Origin: Datisca glomerata
Taxonomy: Eukaryota > Streptophyta > Magnoliopsida > Cucurbitales > Datiscaceae
Assembly: GCA_003255025.1 (NCBI GenBank)
Contig: QANY01009128.1
Location: 1,488,547 to 1,552,546, forward strand
Reading direction: 5' to 3'
Length of the DNA: 64,000 nucleotides
The notes beneath the pieces were generated by a model, which was not told the DNA's origin, did no database searches, and saw only the letters and a program-made list of their open reading frames with translations. The translations under genes and the position numbers were made by a program. Below are positions 10,899 to 22,883 of the stretch, one piece after another (position 1 is the stretch's first letter; each line of letters starts with the position of its first letter).

Positions 10899-13379
10899 TA
10901 GAATTTTTCTTTTCTCTATAAGCTTACATCTCAACATAATGACTTGACACTGTTGATTAAGTATTTATATTCATACTCAAGATGTCATGAATTCATTTGA
11001 CAAAAAATATTTGATCATCACATTTAAAGTAAAGCCATGTATATTTCAAAAATAATTCCAAACTTATAAAGTAATTGACTGAGTTTTAAGTGACCAAGTG
11101 ACGTCTTACTTATTTATACGTTTTTGTTTTAAAATATTTTAATGAGTGTAAAAATAATAACATATAAACAATTAACACATAGATTCATCACATTTAACTT
11201 AGTCAACCTACTCAATCAGTGTAGAATATCGTATTGTAAACTTGTTAACATAATATTTTGAAAAAATTACCAATTTGACCATCATAATTTGTCTCAATTC
11301 TCAATTTTCATCGTATTTTTAAAAATTTCAATTTAATCCTCCTAATTTTTTTAATGTTTCAATCTAGTCATTCCATCATTATCCACTTTGACAGAAAGCA
11401 GAAGTGGCATTTTAAATGCCAACATGGCATTAGCGGGACTCATGAGTAAAAAAAACAAAAACCATTTCTCTATCCTCCAACCCATTTCCCTCCTTATATC
11501 GCTTTTTTCATATCCATTTCCTTCATTAATTAATTAAAGTTAATATACTTTTTCCCTGACAGTCATTTCATTTTGCCTTCGGGCTTTTGTGCTGATTATT
11601 CCATTTATTCTTAGATTTGCAATAATACGTTCGTTTACAAATAAATAACCACGAAATTTTAAAATCGTGTTCTAAGGTATAATTCTTTCATCAAAACCTT
11701 ACTTCCATGGAGATGGGATACCTAAAACCTTTCTTGAATATTCCATGGAGATGGAAACCTAAAACCTGCTTTCATGGAGGTAAGACCCAACCCCTTCTTT
11801 TTCTTCATTTTTCTTCTACTCTATTGTCGTTGTCACTTTAGCAAACAAATAGAAACAAACAAACGAAAGTTTATGTATGCAGGAGACAAATCCTATTAAA
11901 AATTCTTTGATTCTCTAATTCTCTGATATGTTTATGTTTTCGTTATTGAAAAATTATTTTCAATCCTCTGTTTTTCTCTTCAATTTTTTGTCAAAAGTTA
12001 AAAATACACAACCAAAAGTTTTACATTGATACAAAGGGCATGTATCAGATATACAACATGCATTATATTGCTAAGCTTAGAGCTAATAAGATAATAAATA
12101 CACATTATACTGCTACACAAAGAGCACACATGACAAACTACAAAGAACAGTACCGCAATGAAGATTCAGTACAGAAACCACACCAATGTATCACACACAG
12201 CAAACTAAAGCCAAGAACTACACCAAACTAGAATATAACACAGACATCCCACCTATCAGCATACTTTATCTAACCTAGCTAATCGCCACAAGAGTAAACC
12301 AAGGGGCATCACAATAAACTACACTAACAAGCTAATCGCACATATACCGAACAAACCAAAATCAAGAATAGCACGACAACCAATAGCTCAGAACGACCAA
12401 ACAAGTGACCTCACCAGGGTAGCCTCGACAATGGTAGAACCTGGGAGATACAATCTCGTATGTCACAAGATAGGCAACTGGTACATCAAGCAACTCAGAT
12501 CTAACCAGGCCTTTCTCAGCAATCGAGCACAGCCAAACGAGTGGCCTGGTCACCAGGCAACCTCGGTATGGTAGAACCCGGAAGATACAGCTTCGTCTGT
12601 CACGACCAGTGTGTAAATCAGGACCTCGAGCAAATCCACAAGATCAAAAAACGGAGAGATAATGCAAGATGGACATAGAAGCAACCATCATCACTTCGAG
12701 GAGGGGTGGGTCCCAACTCTGGTTGGGTCCGCGGCGGCCACCACATGTGAGGAACCGGTAACTAGTCATGGCATAAGCAGAGAAACCTCTGTCATGAAGC
12801 CGTTAACACCAATATTATTCCTCCGACGAAGTAAGGCACATAGGTTGAAGTAGATTTGAAAAAAATGTGAGGCTTTCCTTCGTGTCTCACCAACGATAAT
12901 CCTTGACGGAGTGGGTCCTCGGCACCACAGAACACAACCCTTCTAGCGGAACAAAGACATCGGCGACAAGGGTTCAAAAATGACGAAACCTGGCCGAGAC
13001 TCACGCACAGAGAGACCTGTAAGGAAAGTAGGAAACCAATTGTCACTTCTCTCTTATTGCCTCCCAAACCTGGTCAAGACTCACCACGGAAAAACCTTCG
13101 ATTCGTGGCACATCACCGTTGAGTAAAGTTGATGCAGGGTAAAAGACCGAACAAGGACCCATACCACATCCTCTCAACACCTCCAACACTTCACCAGACG
13201 AAGAAGAGAGAGGAGCCTAGCTTTGAGCTTGGCGGAGCCTAGGGCCAGGCTAAGCAGATCTGAGCTCGATGGGGAAGAAACCCTAGGCGGCAATTTGGGA
13301 AGAGTTTCTAGAGAGAGGTGAGACTCTCTCTCTAGAAACCCTAGGGCAATAATAATCTGAAATTTTTGTTCCTCTTCAT
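10899..13379. other. Repeat-rich intergenic stretch, no gene seen
   Basis: AT-rich non-coding sequence. The 11.25-11.45 kb part resembles generic plant repeat sequence. From about 12.25 kb the base composition becomes more balanced, and the only structure seen is a repeated ~137-bp block (listed separately). The open frames here carry no recognisable motif. Confidence 0.5.
12360..12610 (+). repeat. Two diverged copies of a ~137-bp block
   Basis: CACCAGGGTAGCCTCG..AATGGTAGAACCTGGGAGATACAATCTCGT (about 12412-12460) recurs as CACCAGGCAACCTCGG.ATGGTAGAACCCGGAAGATACAGCTTCGT (about 12551-12597), offset about 137 bp. The preceding GCAC.ACA.CCAA segments also pair. Origin unknown; it may be the subrepeat of an unrecognised transposon. 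Confidence 0.6.
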
Positions 13380-13424
13380 TTTCTCTACTCTTTCTCCTCG
13401 CCTGATCTTTTCCATCTGTGGCGA

Positions 13425-13660
13425 TCACTGAATTCGAGGCTATCATCTCAGCGTACAAGGACTTAGCTAAGGACAATGGGGTTTCTAAGTGGACTCACTT
13501 TAGGCGTTCAAGGAATGAAGTGGCTAATAGACTGGCTCGTTTTAGTTTATCCACGGGTGATAGCATGGTTTGGAGGGGGTTTATCCTCCTATAGTAGCGA
13601 ATCTTCTTTTCGTTGAGTCGTTGTAAGCTATATGCTTATTTAAAAAAAGAAAGAAAGATC
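13425..13660 (+). mobile_element. 5'-truncated LINE: RNase H tail and 3' end
   Basis: The + strand reads FEAIISAYKDLAK ... WTHFRRSRNEVANRLARFSL and then, after a one-base frameshift, IPPIVANLLFVESL stop. This is the usual C-terminus of the RNase H domain in plant L1-type LINEs (R-S-x-N-x-V-A-x-x-L-A, then PP-I). A short 3' UTR and an A-rich tail (AAAAAAAGAAAGAAAG) follow. The upstream boundary is uncertain. Only the extreme 3' end was inserted, as is common for LINEs. Confidence 0.65.
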
Positions 13661-13669
13661 TATCTAACC

Positions 13670-14403
13670 CATATTAGAAACATGTGAGAAAACTTGGCTA
13701 AAGATTTTATAAATTTACGTTTGTCTTCTAGCCTAGTGATCTACCATCCATTGAAGCCTTGTTCAATCCCACTTTTCCCTTCCTGCAACCATCGTCTCCG
13801 ATTTCTTCGTGGATAGTTCCCTTTCCCGACCCACCAGCTCGGCACTACATATATGCGTTCTCAACAAAAAACTGAGTGATGTTGATTTTTTAAGGCTCAA
13901 ATGTAAATTACTATCTATCATGGCAATTTTGCCACACACCCAAAAAGAATCATCGTCAAGCTCATGGGTCTCTACAATTTTAGCCACACACCCAATTTCT
14001 CAGATAAGTGAATTTGAAGAGGGTTCGACTAAGATTGAAGAATAAAAGGGAAGTTGTGGAGAAGTTGAACATACAAATAAGAAAGAGTTGGGAAGAAAAG
14101 GGTGGGGTATCTTCTGTGCTTTTACTGAAGGAGGTCTAAATGTTGAAAGTGAAAATTACATAGTATTTGTGGGTCCATTTATCCACACTGACATGTAACG
14201 TGTCACGTTTGCGGTTCCTTCTATCAAAGTCAAGAAGAGGATAGTGACGGAAGGACATAAAAGAGAATGGATAATTTGGGTCCACACGCCGACCTACGTG
14301 TCACTGACCTCAAATACACGTGGGCGTATAAGTTCGCGCTTTCATTCTAGTACCCGACCGGGCCGTCAGATTAAAAACTCTCCAAGGACTGCTTTGTAAT
14401 TTT
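13670..14403. other. Intergenic, upstream flank of the SWIB gene
   Basis: No coding signal recognised. The last 200 bp contain ACGTG cores (CACGTT near 14206, CTACGTGTC near 14294, ACACGTG near 14317). Such G-box-like motifs are common in plant promoters, so this is probably the promoter region of the gene starting at 14563. Confidence 0.4.
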
Positions 14404-14411
14404 GTGTTAAC

Positions 14412-14469
14412 GCAGAGAGAGAAAGAGAGAACATCGAAGAGAGAGAGAGAGTGGAGAAGAGAAGCACAG

Positions 14470-14509
<40 letters not shown>
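14412..14509 (+). repeat. GA microsatellite in the SWIB gene 5' UTR
   Basis: Interrupted (GA)n blocks, the longest uninterrupted run being about 28 bases near 14480-14508, lie 55-150 bp upstream of the ATG. GA/CT repeats are frequent in plant 5' UTRs and core promoters. Confidence 0.8.
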
Positions 14510-14510
<1 letters not shown>

Positions 14511-14562
14511 ACCGTTAAAGTGAATAATATATGAAGGAATTGTGAGAGTGGCGAAAGGAAAA

Positions 14563-16848
14563 ATGGTGACAGACCAAGAGATATCTCAATCCTTACGATC
14601 CCTCTTCCAAGATTCAGCTTCAGCTTCAAACCCTAACACCTTTTCCACCTTGAACGGTGTTGTTCAGCAGCTGGAGTCGAAACTCGGCCTTGACCTTTCC
14701 CATAAGGTTGATTTCATCCGTTCCCAGATCCAAGCCATCTTCCGTTCTCACCCTCAACAACCACAGCCACCCCCACAATTGCCTCCTCCTCATAAAGAAC
14801 ATTTTCCCCTCCATCAAAACCCTAGTTATCAATCCACCCCTTTCCCTGTTTCTTCTGCTTTTCAGAGTTTCTCGCCTCAATCTCCGCCTGGTAAAGCTGA
14901 AGCTGCTGTCGCTATCCCAGTTCCGGGCTCTGAAGCTCCCAAGGAAAGGTAATTTTTTTGATCTTTTTTGTCGAGTTTGGATTCTTTTCGTTTTCTTGGT
15001 AGCCTGGAATGGAGGGAAAAATCAGAGAGCGTTGAAATTCATAAACCTTTTGCGGAAGAATGTTGCTTCTATTCTCAAAATGGTTTGTTTGTTGTTCTTC
15101 ACATCGAATTCGGGGATGAGAGGCAAAATGGAACTTTTAGTGTGTGATGGCTAAAGAAAAAGAACGCCTCCGAGACCCTGATTTGAGAATTGTTAGCCAT
15201 TGAGTGGCATTTGGCTCAGTGAAGTTGCAGCCTAGCTCTTGAAACTTTAAGAGTGAAACTCTTCAATTTCCGGGCAGCGTTCTTTAAACCTATGAAACGT
15301 AAAAGATATTAATCTTAGACCTACCTCGGTCATGGCAGTAAGACATTAATCTCGCCACTTGGAGTATAAGTATATCAAACCAAAGACAAGATGTGCAAGC
15401 AAGTCCATCTGAAGGAGATACGGATACAAATACCGTTGGGGTAAGCACCATCTCAGGGTAGTTGTCCGTAGTAGTGACAAAAAGGTCGATGTAAGCACCA
15501 TTGGCCCATGTCTGGACATTCTAGTGACATATTGGTGACGAACAATCAATATCATGTCTGGACACTGAGAAAATTTGTCTGAACGTAACAGTTTGAGACA
15601 TCAGTTTGATGGTGGAGATAGGTAGGTAGTTTCATAGGCAAAGCAAGGATGACAGCATGGAAACTACTGAAGTGCAAAATGATGTACGGTGGCTTCTCGC
15701 ATCTGACACGTACTTGTTGAATGTGAAAAATTAGCCATATTGCTACAAGAAGATTTCAATTTAATATCTGTTTTCAATATATCTATTGTCTTTTCTCCAT
15801 TATACATCTATATATGTAGGGGCTAATATGTGCGTGCTTCCACGTACCATGTATTTGCAGTACTCAAAAAGCTAAGAGAAGAGGTGGCCCAGGGGGTCTA
15901 AATAAACTTTGTGGCGTCTCACCCGAACTTCAGGCTATTGTTGGCCATCCGGAACTTCCAAGGACTGAGGTTCAAATCATTTAATGCAATTGTCTTTTAC
16001 ATCATTGTTTTTAGATGTTTTAGTATTCTCTATGAGATTCACGCGTTCTTTTTTTTTTACTGGGTTCAGATTGTGAAGCAGCTGTGGGCGTACATAAGGA
16101 AAAACAATTTACAAGATCCAAGTAACAAAAGGAAAATTATTTGCAATGATGAGTTACGTTTGGTATTTGAGACAGACTGCACCGACATGTTTAAAATGAA
16201 CAAGTTGCTTGCTAAACATATCATTCCCCTTGAACCCACAAGTATGTATTTGGTTTAGCAGTACGCTTTTAGCAGTTTACAAATTTAGAAAACGTTTTTG
16301 ACTTCCTGTTTGATACTTTCAGAATCTTCAAGTTCAAAGAAGGCAAGGGTAGAGAGTAAAACAGAGTCTAGTATAAAAATTGCAGAGCCAGGTCCTTGTC
16401 CTTCTGTGGTTGTATCTGAAATACTCGCAAATTTTTTGGGTATCGATGGAAGGGAGATGCTCCAATCAGAGGTTCTAAGACGTATTTGGGAATACATAAA
16501 GGTTAATCATCTCGAGGTAGGCAGCAACTCATGCTTTATCAAGTATGATACGCATATTGTGCTTGGAGAATACTTTTCTAAATACATACTTCTTTTCCAA
16601 TTACAGATTCTTTATAAGGAGATTTGTTCATGCACTATTTTTATACTTGATAACATCACAGATAAACAATTTTCATCAATCAAACTGAATTGATCCTTTG
16701 TTTTCTTCTATTTTGGAAAAAGGATCCCATGAATCCAATGGCAATCATGTGTGATGATAAGCTTCAGGAGCTATTTGGTTGTGAAAGCATTTCTGCTCTA
16801 GGAATACCAGAAGTATTGGGACGACATCATATATTCAGGAGATCATGA
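14563..16848 (+). CDS. DEK_C and double SWIB/MDM2-domain protein (328 aa, 5 exons)
   Basis: Proposed exons are 14563-14948, 15861-15969, 16070-16241, 16323-16516 and 16723-16848; all junctions are GT-AG, frame is kept, and the sum is 987 nt. Residues 1-60 are a DEK C-terminal-like helix domain (TDQEISQSLRSLF, LNGVVQQLESKLG, FIRSQIQAIF). A Pro/Gln-rich linker (61-128) follows. The first SWIB domain starts at about 141 (GLNKLCGVSPELQAIVG, LPRTEIVKQLWAYIRKNNLQD, KRKIICND). After a Ser/Lys linker (SSSSKKARVESK) comes a second, SWIB-like domain (ILANFLGIDGREMLQSEVLRRIWEYIK, PMAIMCDDKLQELFG). Proteins of this layout are nuclear SWIB/BAF60b or UAF30-like factors linked to chromatin and rDNA transcription; that role is from the family. 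The ATG at 14563 is the first in frame with DEK_C. Confidence 0.88.
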
Positions 16849-18372
16849 TGCCTGGTTAGTAAAACTTGAATCTACTAAGCGACCATCTCTTGTAAGAGAG
16901 AAATCTAAGATTTAAAGTTCATACTCGGGCGTCTTGTTCACTTAACTTCTAACTTTTGTGTGCAGTTGCAGATAAATGGTATCAGGCCACTTAGCTTCTA
17001 ACTTTTGTGTGCAGTTGCAGATAAATGGTATTAGGCGATACTGTGATTTACGCTGAAGCTTGGAAAAAGGAGTTTACGTTGTCTAGTATTTTGATCAGTT
17101 AAATATGATGTTGGTAGTTGATATTATAAGTTGCAGACAATGACAGTATGTGTAGATGTAGTGTTGGGGATTGTGGCGGGTTTATTTTACAGTTGACGCC
17201 ATGGTATCCTTGGAAATCTGTTTATCTGACTTGATATCTTAGGTTAGAAGTGACCCTGTGAGTTTCTAACACCACATGTAAGACAGACAATGGATAGACA
17301 GAAGTGTGAGTAGATGTTATTTACTCTTGTGAAGAAGATGTTATATTACCTTAATTAATGCAGATTACAAGCATTTGGTTTTGTTTACTTTTATTTATGC
17401 AAAAAATAAGAGCCTTGTACCCGAAATCCTCGGTACAACAGCTTTCTCTAATGAGAATATCATTATCATTAACTTTTAACATTGTTGTCCACAAAACATG
17501 GATCACAGCTACATCAAGATTAACTGGTCGCAGCAACAGAATTACAAATACGCGACAATCAGAATGAAAGGAGGAAGTAGAAGGAATAACATCTATAGTA
17601 CCCGACAATCAGAATGAAAGGAGGAAGTAGAAGAAATAACATCTAAAGTACGTCCAGCAGCCATGCCCTCTAGGGCTTGGTGAATTAGAAGTCATTTGAC
17701 ATTCAAATGACTTCTAATTTTAGTTGTAGAACATAACTTCTTCTATTGTTCCATGTGAAAACAACACACTTGTGTTCATGAAAATACCTTTTACCGATTT
17801 AAAAAAACAATAGCTCGTTAATCGATGTAGAAATCCAGTCGATCGAGCATCACTCATGAATTTAAAGTAATTATGGGTTGAGTTTAACATGATTATAGAT
17901 CTAGGATTACTTACTCATGAATTTAACGTAATTATGTTTGTCGCAAAAATTTGATCGACGATTATGTTAGTCGGAATGAGTTCAACATGATTATAGATTC
18001 TACGGGCATGGCAAAATTCATATTTTAACTAATACATGTGACAATAAATTACGTGAAAAAATATCCAAAGCACATTCTCGTACAATGAAATATATTTTTG
18101 TATTCCGCAAATTCATAAATTTCCAGTTCCCAACAACATTCCGTGAACCGTGATCCCAAGAAATCCATCTATAGACAAACTTGAACATGCCCAGTTGAGT
18201 TTAAATAATCTCTCTTTACAGCAAAATTTAAACCCATTCTCAGCACCCATTATCATATTTAATCATATTTTCATCTCTCTCGTGACTTCCTCCAGACTGT
18301 TTTCACATGACACACTTCAATCTACTAAGAAAAATATATTCCTGAAACAACAATCACCCACTGACGCTCTCC
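16849..18372. other. 3' flank of the SWIB gene with two recent micro-duplications
   Basis: No gene is recognised. Two tandem duplications are visible. The first is a 49-bp unit starting at 16946 and 16995 (CTTCTAACTTTTGTGTGCAG...). The second is a 50-bp unit starting at 17553 and 17603 (CGACAATCAGAATGAAAGG...). The rest is AT-rich. Part may be 3' UTR of the SWIB gene and, towards 18.3 kb, the promoter of the lipid transfer protein gene. Confidence 0.6.
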
Positions 18373-18379
18373 TATAAAT
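18373..18379 (+). promoter_or_regulatory. TATA box of the lipid transfer protein gene
   Basis: TATAAAT within CTCCTATAAATCAAC. Plant transcription usually starts 25-35 bp downstream, so the predicted start is at about 18400-18410. That makes the ATG at 18400 an unlikely initiator and favours 18412 or 18421. Confidence 0.65.
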
Positions 18380-18389
18380 CAACTTCACC

Positions 18390-18428
18390 ATGCAATCTTA
18401 TGAACAATCAGATGAACAAAATGGCTAA
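18390..18428 (+). other. Short out-of-frame upstream ORF overlapping the LTP start
   Basis: An ATG at 18390 opens a 12-codon frame (MQSYEQSDEQNG) that stops at TAA 18426-18428, inside the first codons of the main frame. It would matter only if transcription starts upstream of 18390, which the TATA position makes doubtful. Confidence 0.35.
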
Positions 18429-18957
18429 AATTAGCCGCAACAATGTATTGGTAATGCTGATAGTGGTGATTGCAATAGTTGCAGTAGCTAAAGCTGTGCC
18501 TATTTGTGATATTGACTCAGAAAGCATTGATCAATGCCTTCCAGCAGTTAGTGGTAAAAATCCTGAGCCACCAGCCAAGAAATGCTGCAAGGTTATCCGC
18601 TCGGCCAACCTCACTTGTCTCTGCAAGTACAAGTCTTATCTTCCTGATTTTGGGATTAACATTGATGAGGCCATGGCATTGCCTAAGAAATGTGGCCTCA
18701 AAAAGATCCCTTCCGAGTGCCGAGGTAAGATATTATTGTCTTTCTGGTAACTGTTTCTAATAGTGAGTTTTCTGTTTTAAGAACAGAAATACAAGGAAAA
18801 GTGAGAACTGACTAGCAAAAGAAAATAAACACTATCGATTAAATGTATTGATTCAAATGATTAAACTGAAATGGGTTGACTCCTGTATTTAAGGAACATT
18901 TAAAAATTAAAGATGTATTTCTGACAGTTTTACCCCAATTGTTTGGCAGCTTCTTGA
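18421..18957 (+). CDS. DIR1-like non-specific lipid transfer protein (103 aa, 2 exons)
   Basis: Proposed exons are 18421-18724 and 18950-18957. The strong donor CGAG|GTAAGA joins TTTGGCAG|CTTCTTGA, giving a C-terminus SECRAS stop; nsLTP genes often have an intron just before the stop. Without splicing the frame would run on to 18750. A hydrophobic signal peptide (VLVMLIVVIAIVAVAKA) precedes the mature domain. The eight-cysteine pattern is complete: PIC, QC, KKCC, TCLC, KKC, SEC. PAVSGKNPEPPAKKCCK and YLPDFGIN are like DIR1, a small apoplastic lipid carrier in systemic acquired resistance. Binding of acyl lipids in the helical cavity is the family role; a DIR1-like function is inferred. The start at 18421 is chosen from the TATA position; the ATGs at 18400 and 18412 are in frame. 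Confidence 0.8.
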
Positions 18958-19717
18958 AGTGGCTAAGCTGCTTGGATACATCATTCTGTGATCTTGCCAA
19001 CAGTTCCTTTCATGTGATTCCCAGTTTTCCTTTTGTGAAAGAATGTTCAATGCAGTGGAGAGAAACCTGTACTCGTATGGATGAAATAATACATGACTCC
19101 TTTGAGCATTGTGCAGTTTATTTCTGCATTACATTCTGCTTGGCTAGCTGATATTAAGATACCAAACAACAAATAAATAACATTAACATGATAAAAAACT
19201 CTTTATGCTGAGTTAGACTTGAGTTGGTCTGATTCTAAGCAAAACTAAACTAAGAAAAATTTGTTTTGGAACTTTCTCGGTTTCCAATCGTACATGCATC
19301 CGCTTTGACATAAAACTGATATCGAAAACCGATAGTGCAATACAACTTTCTGATAAGAAATTCAAAAGGGAAGGTCTAAGATAGATGCTCAATGAAAAGA
19401 AAATACGTACGCTGAAAGCTTCCTCAACTCTATAGGAATAAACAAAGTTTCTCATGACTATGACTACTCTTACCATAGAAATACCAACGAAAAGTCTATG
19501 CTCTCAACTGAGGCATCATAACCGACTCATTTCGTACTTTAACCACATTTCTACATACATGAGGAACCATGGAAGGAGAAAAGGTAAGAGAACTTGCAAA
19601 AAAACTGGACACCATACATCAGAAGATCCAAAATTAAGCATACCTGCAGCCTCATTTATGCTCACAAAACTTCAATTACAGTAGATGATTATATCGTAAA
19701 ACCTTTCCACGTCAAAT
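18958..19717. other. Intergenic stretch, nothing recognised
   Basis: AT-rich sequence between the lipid transfer protein gene and the 3' end of the NHX pseudogene. The first part is probably 3' UTR. The open frames on either strand show no domain or composition bias. Confidence 0.5.
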
Positions 19718-21722
19718 TCAGTTAATAGTCCGATTCTGGTTGTCCGGACTGTTGACTGGTCCTCCAAAGATGGGTCTCATGTAGGTAAAAACCGGCCTTC
19801 CTATTAGCATCGACAAACTATCCTTTGCCCGGAGGATGTTGGTAGCTGTAGATTCTTCCACGGAGAGTAAAGTCAGGGTTATGTCCTCTCTAGGGGACTT
19901 CGGTTATCGATACTCAGTACTGTAAGTCAGATGACGGGGTAGTAAATATTTTACAAGCGGCTTTGTCAGAAATCCAAACACCTGAAATTGGATATATATG
20001 TGGTGTCAGTTTTTTGAAGGGGAAATGCTGGTTGTCTCCATAAGCAAAATGTAAAAACGTGTAACATCTGAGTAATAATGTTATACGGTTGCTAGAAAAG
20101 ATACAACTATTGATTAGTTGAATACGGTCATGAAAAACATTAGAAAAGGTCAATGACATACCGTAGTAGTGAAGAGAACTACGATTATTGTGTTGGTGAT
20201 CATAGTTGCATTAATTGGATTCGATGTGACACCAGAATCTGTAAACTTCACATGCAGAAACCGTTTCCGTATTAGATGTTCTTTGTTAAACTCTTTTCAG
20301 CTTCCAATTGCTTTCAAGAAACAAAGGTTACCTGTTTAAAAGCCAAAGCAACGGACACGGCTCCTCTCATAAGCCACGCCCACCATATTACAATCTGAAA
20401 TTTCGGGCTGACGTGCATTATAATTCCGTATTGGAAATGTTCTCAGCATAAACCTAAATACTAACCTGGTGTCTAAATGTGTTGGGAGATGAACTCTCAG
20501 CATGCTTATTGAAATAATTGGAAAAGGCAGACCGGAAATAAAAAAGCTGCACGTCCAACCAATGTTAAGAAGATTATTGTACCATAGATACCCGCTGATT
20601 TCCCGAAGCTGCAACAAAGAAGAGTTTAAAGAGTATGGCAAAGGCTGATCACATAGTAGTTTAAAGACTGTTTGTAATCATTTTTAGGTCGTTTTGTATG
20701 ACATGCCTGGATGTAATTCTTGAATGTTCAGTTACATTATGCCATGCATAATGTGACATGATGATCCCACAAAAGAAAACTGTGAGAATTCCACTTAACT
20801 CTAGCAGCCGCACAAACAATTTGCATCAGTTGAAAATGAATATGGAAGTACGGAATTACGTAAGGATCCGATCACATTATGGCCTTTTTAAACGTTTGTT
20901 ATTGCGATGCAGAAGAATTACAGATTACTTTACTAATTTGATAATAAACCTTCCTATTAGAAAACTAAACACTTTCTAGACCACAATGTTACTTCAACGG
21001 TTGCTTGGACGAGGACTCTAATCTACCAAGTCAGGATCTATGTGAATGTCCTGTGAGGCTGTGAATAATGGGTTGACAGCATTTAATGGACAAGAATCAT
21101 AAAGGGAAATATTCTGGTACATGCCCTTTAGAATCTTAGTGAGACAATAGCAAAGCTGGACCTTATAATTTGCATCTTTACGGAAAAGGAGCATGAACTT
21201 TCAAGGATATGTAATCTACCTTAGCTAACATGTATGACAGGTAAACCATTAAAACCATTATCGCAATCTCATGAACACTTGAATGTCTGCAAGCAAAAGA
21301 AAATTCAGGTTTCAGCTGGTAGGATATTAAATTACTCTTATTTGCCTGAGAAAGAATATGCAGTTCTTATTCAATCTCTGCAAAAAGCATTTGTGAACTA
21401 TACTAAGACACTTGAGAATTGAAAATTTATGTACTATCACCTTCCAAAGTATAAGCTTTTCAGGACAAGTGCCGTTAAAAGGCCAGCCCGCATGAAAACA
21501 AGCAAAGGACTACCCGTTGACAAAAGTACTTAAGAAAGTACCTGAAAAAGATCCCACCCATGTTCAATTTTAGAGACTCTTAAGTAACCAAACTTACTGT
21601 CACTCCAAGAAGAGTGCTTGTTGAGAATAGGTAACAAAAGTTGCCAATAAGACGAAGGGCAGTCCCACTATTAATCTTAGTCACATCAACCTTCTGAACA
21701 GCATTGAAGAGCACAACTGTAA
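19718..21722 (-). pseudogene. NHX-type Na+/H+ antiporter pseudogene (3' half only)
   Basis: Minus-strand pieces match vacuolar-type NHX antiporters in order. 21722-21598 reads VLFNAVQ ... ALRLIGNFCYLFSTSTLLGV. About 21294-21226 reads HEIAIMVLMVYLSYMLA. 20608-20466 reads LTLVGRAAFSFPV, then a frameshift, then NTFRHQ. 20394-20332 reads IVIWWAWLMRGAVSVALAFKQ. 20245-20162 reads FTDSGVTSNPIN, TMITNTIIVVLFTTT. 19981-19718 reads VFGFLTKPLVKYLLP, then a premature TAA, then TYMRPIFGGPVNSPDN stop. Most splice sites survive. The 5' exons are absent, the exons carrying LYFGRHS and the VFFCGIVMSHYTWHN block are not found, and the last exon has an in-frame stop. The 5' break coincides with TGTAACACCC at about 21724. 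It is a dead copy of a cation/proton exchanger. Confidence 0.85.
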
Positions 21723-21723
21723 C

Positions 21724-22037
21724 ACCCCAGAGACTTAATAGGTAATTTTGTAATTTTAAAAACCCCCACTCACACACTATAACCAACCAATCCTCAGTGT
21801 AACTACCAGCTACAACTCTTTATACCCCATCTTCCTCTCCATTTCTCTCACGCAACAACATTTCTGGCTCCCTCTCTCTGACAGTTTCCTCTCCTGTAGG
21901 TGATGTTCTTCACCTCCTTCTTCGTTCGATTTCCATTTACTTCCTTGTCAATTTTAAGGTAAATGAATTCTTCTCTATTTCTTCATTTTTTTTCTCTTTT
22001 CTCATGCTTTAAACCCATATTTTTCTATCTAAATGTT
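21724..22037 (+). repeat. Start of an inserted repeat that truncates the NHX pseudogene
   Basis: TGTAACACCC directly abuts the broken NHX exon. Many plant LTRs begin with this string, so a retroelement or solo LTR boundary is likely. No matching second copy, primer site or target duplication could be identified, so the right end is not defined. The sequence then passes into the tandemly duplicated region. Confidence 0.4.
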
Positions 22038-22848
22038 GGAATAACCAAATCTGAAATTTTGCTTTAATTCTAGTGAACTTCTTCCTCTTTCATCCCTATT
22101 TTTTTAGTCGTCGCAGCATCAGCGTCATTCTAGTTTTCGGCAAGCTTCTTGCTCATCGTTTCTATTTTCTTCTCTTTTCTTCTCCTATTGAATCTAAATT
22201 TTTTTAATTAATACTTTGATGCATCAATCTGATTTTTGCTCTCTAATTTCCAGCAGTTTACATTCTTGTTTATCTCTGTTTTGTTCAATTATTCTTGCGT
22301 CGTTGTCGTCCATCGATTCCGGTAAGGCATTTAATTTTCTTTCTCTCATTCTCGTCATTTCTTCCCTGTTTCTCTCGGTTTCTCTGCCCTCTCACTGAAC
22401 TCATCCATATTTTCCTTTTTGTTCTTCTATTTTCTTTCATTTGGGCAACCTTCAATCACCATTTTTCTGGATTTTCACTTCATCGTGATCGTCGTTGCCT
22501 TCATTATCGATAAACTTGATTTCCTTCCTTCTCTCTCGGTTCTGTCTAGAATGTAACTTGGTCTTTTGACTCAGTTGGCTTTGACCCGACCCATTTATCT
22601 CCCTCTTCCCCCTCTGTTTCTACTTCTCTCGGTCTCTCTCTATCTCTCCTACGTCTCCCTCTTCCCCTTCTATTTCTGTTGTCTCGGTCTCTCTCTGTCT
22701 CCCTCTCGTTATTTCTCTCGGTCTCTCTCTTTCCTACTTCTTTCCCCCTCTCTGTTGCGTCTCTCTCTCTCTCCTTCATCTCCCTCTTCCCCTCTGTTTT
22801 TGCTTCTCTCAGTCTCTCTCTCCTTCGTCTTTCCCCCCTCTCTGTTGC

Positions 22849-22883
<35 letters not shown>

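Noticed and set aside
13174..13476. 100-codon minus-strand frame (MSLAKSLYAEMIAS...)
   Set aside because: It overlaps the LINE tail on the opposite strand, has no recognisable domain, and the local purine bias explains its openness.
21234..21422. 62-codon plus-strand frame that looks protein-like
   Set aside because: The minus strand of the same stretch gives an NHX exon (HEIAIMVLMVYLSYMLA) with splice sites, so the plus frame is its shadow.
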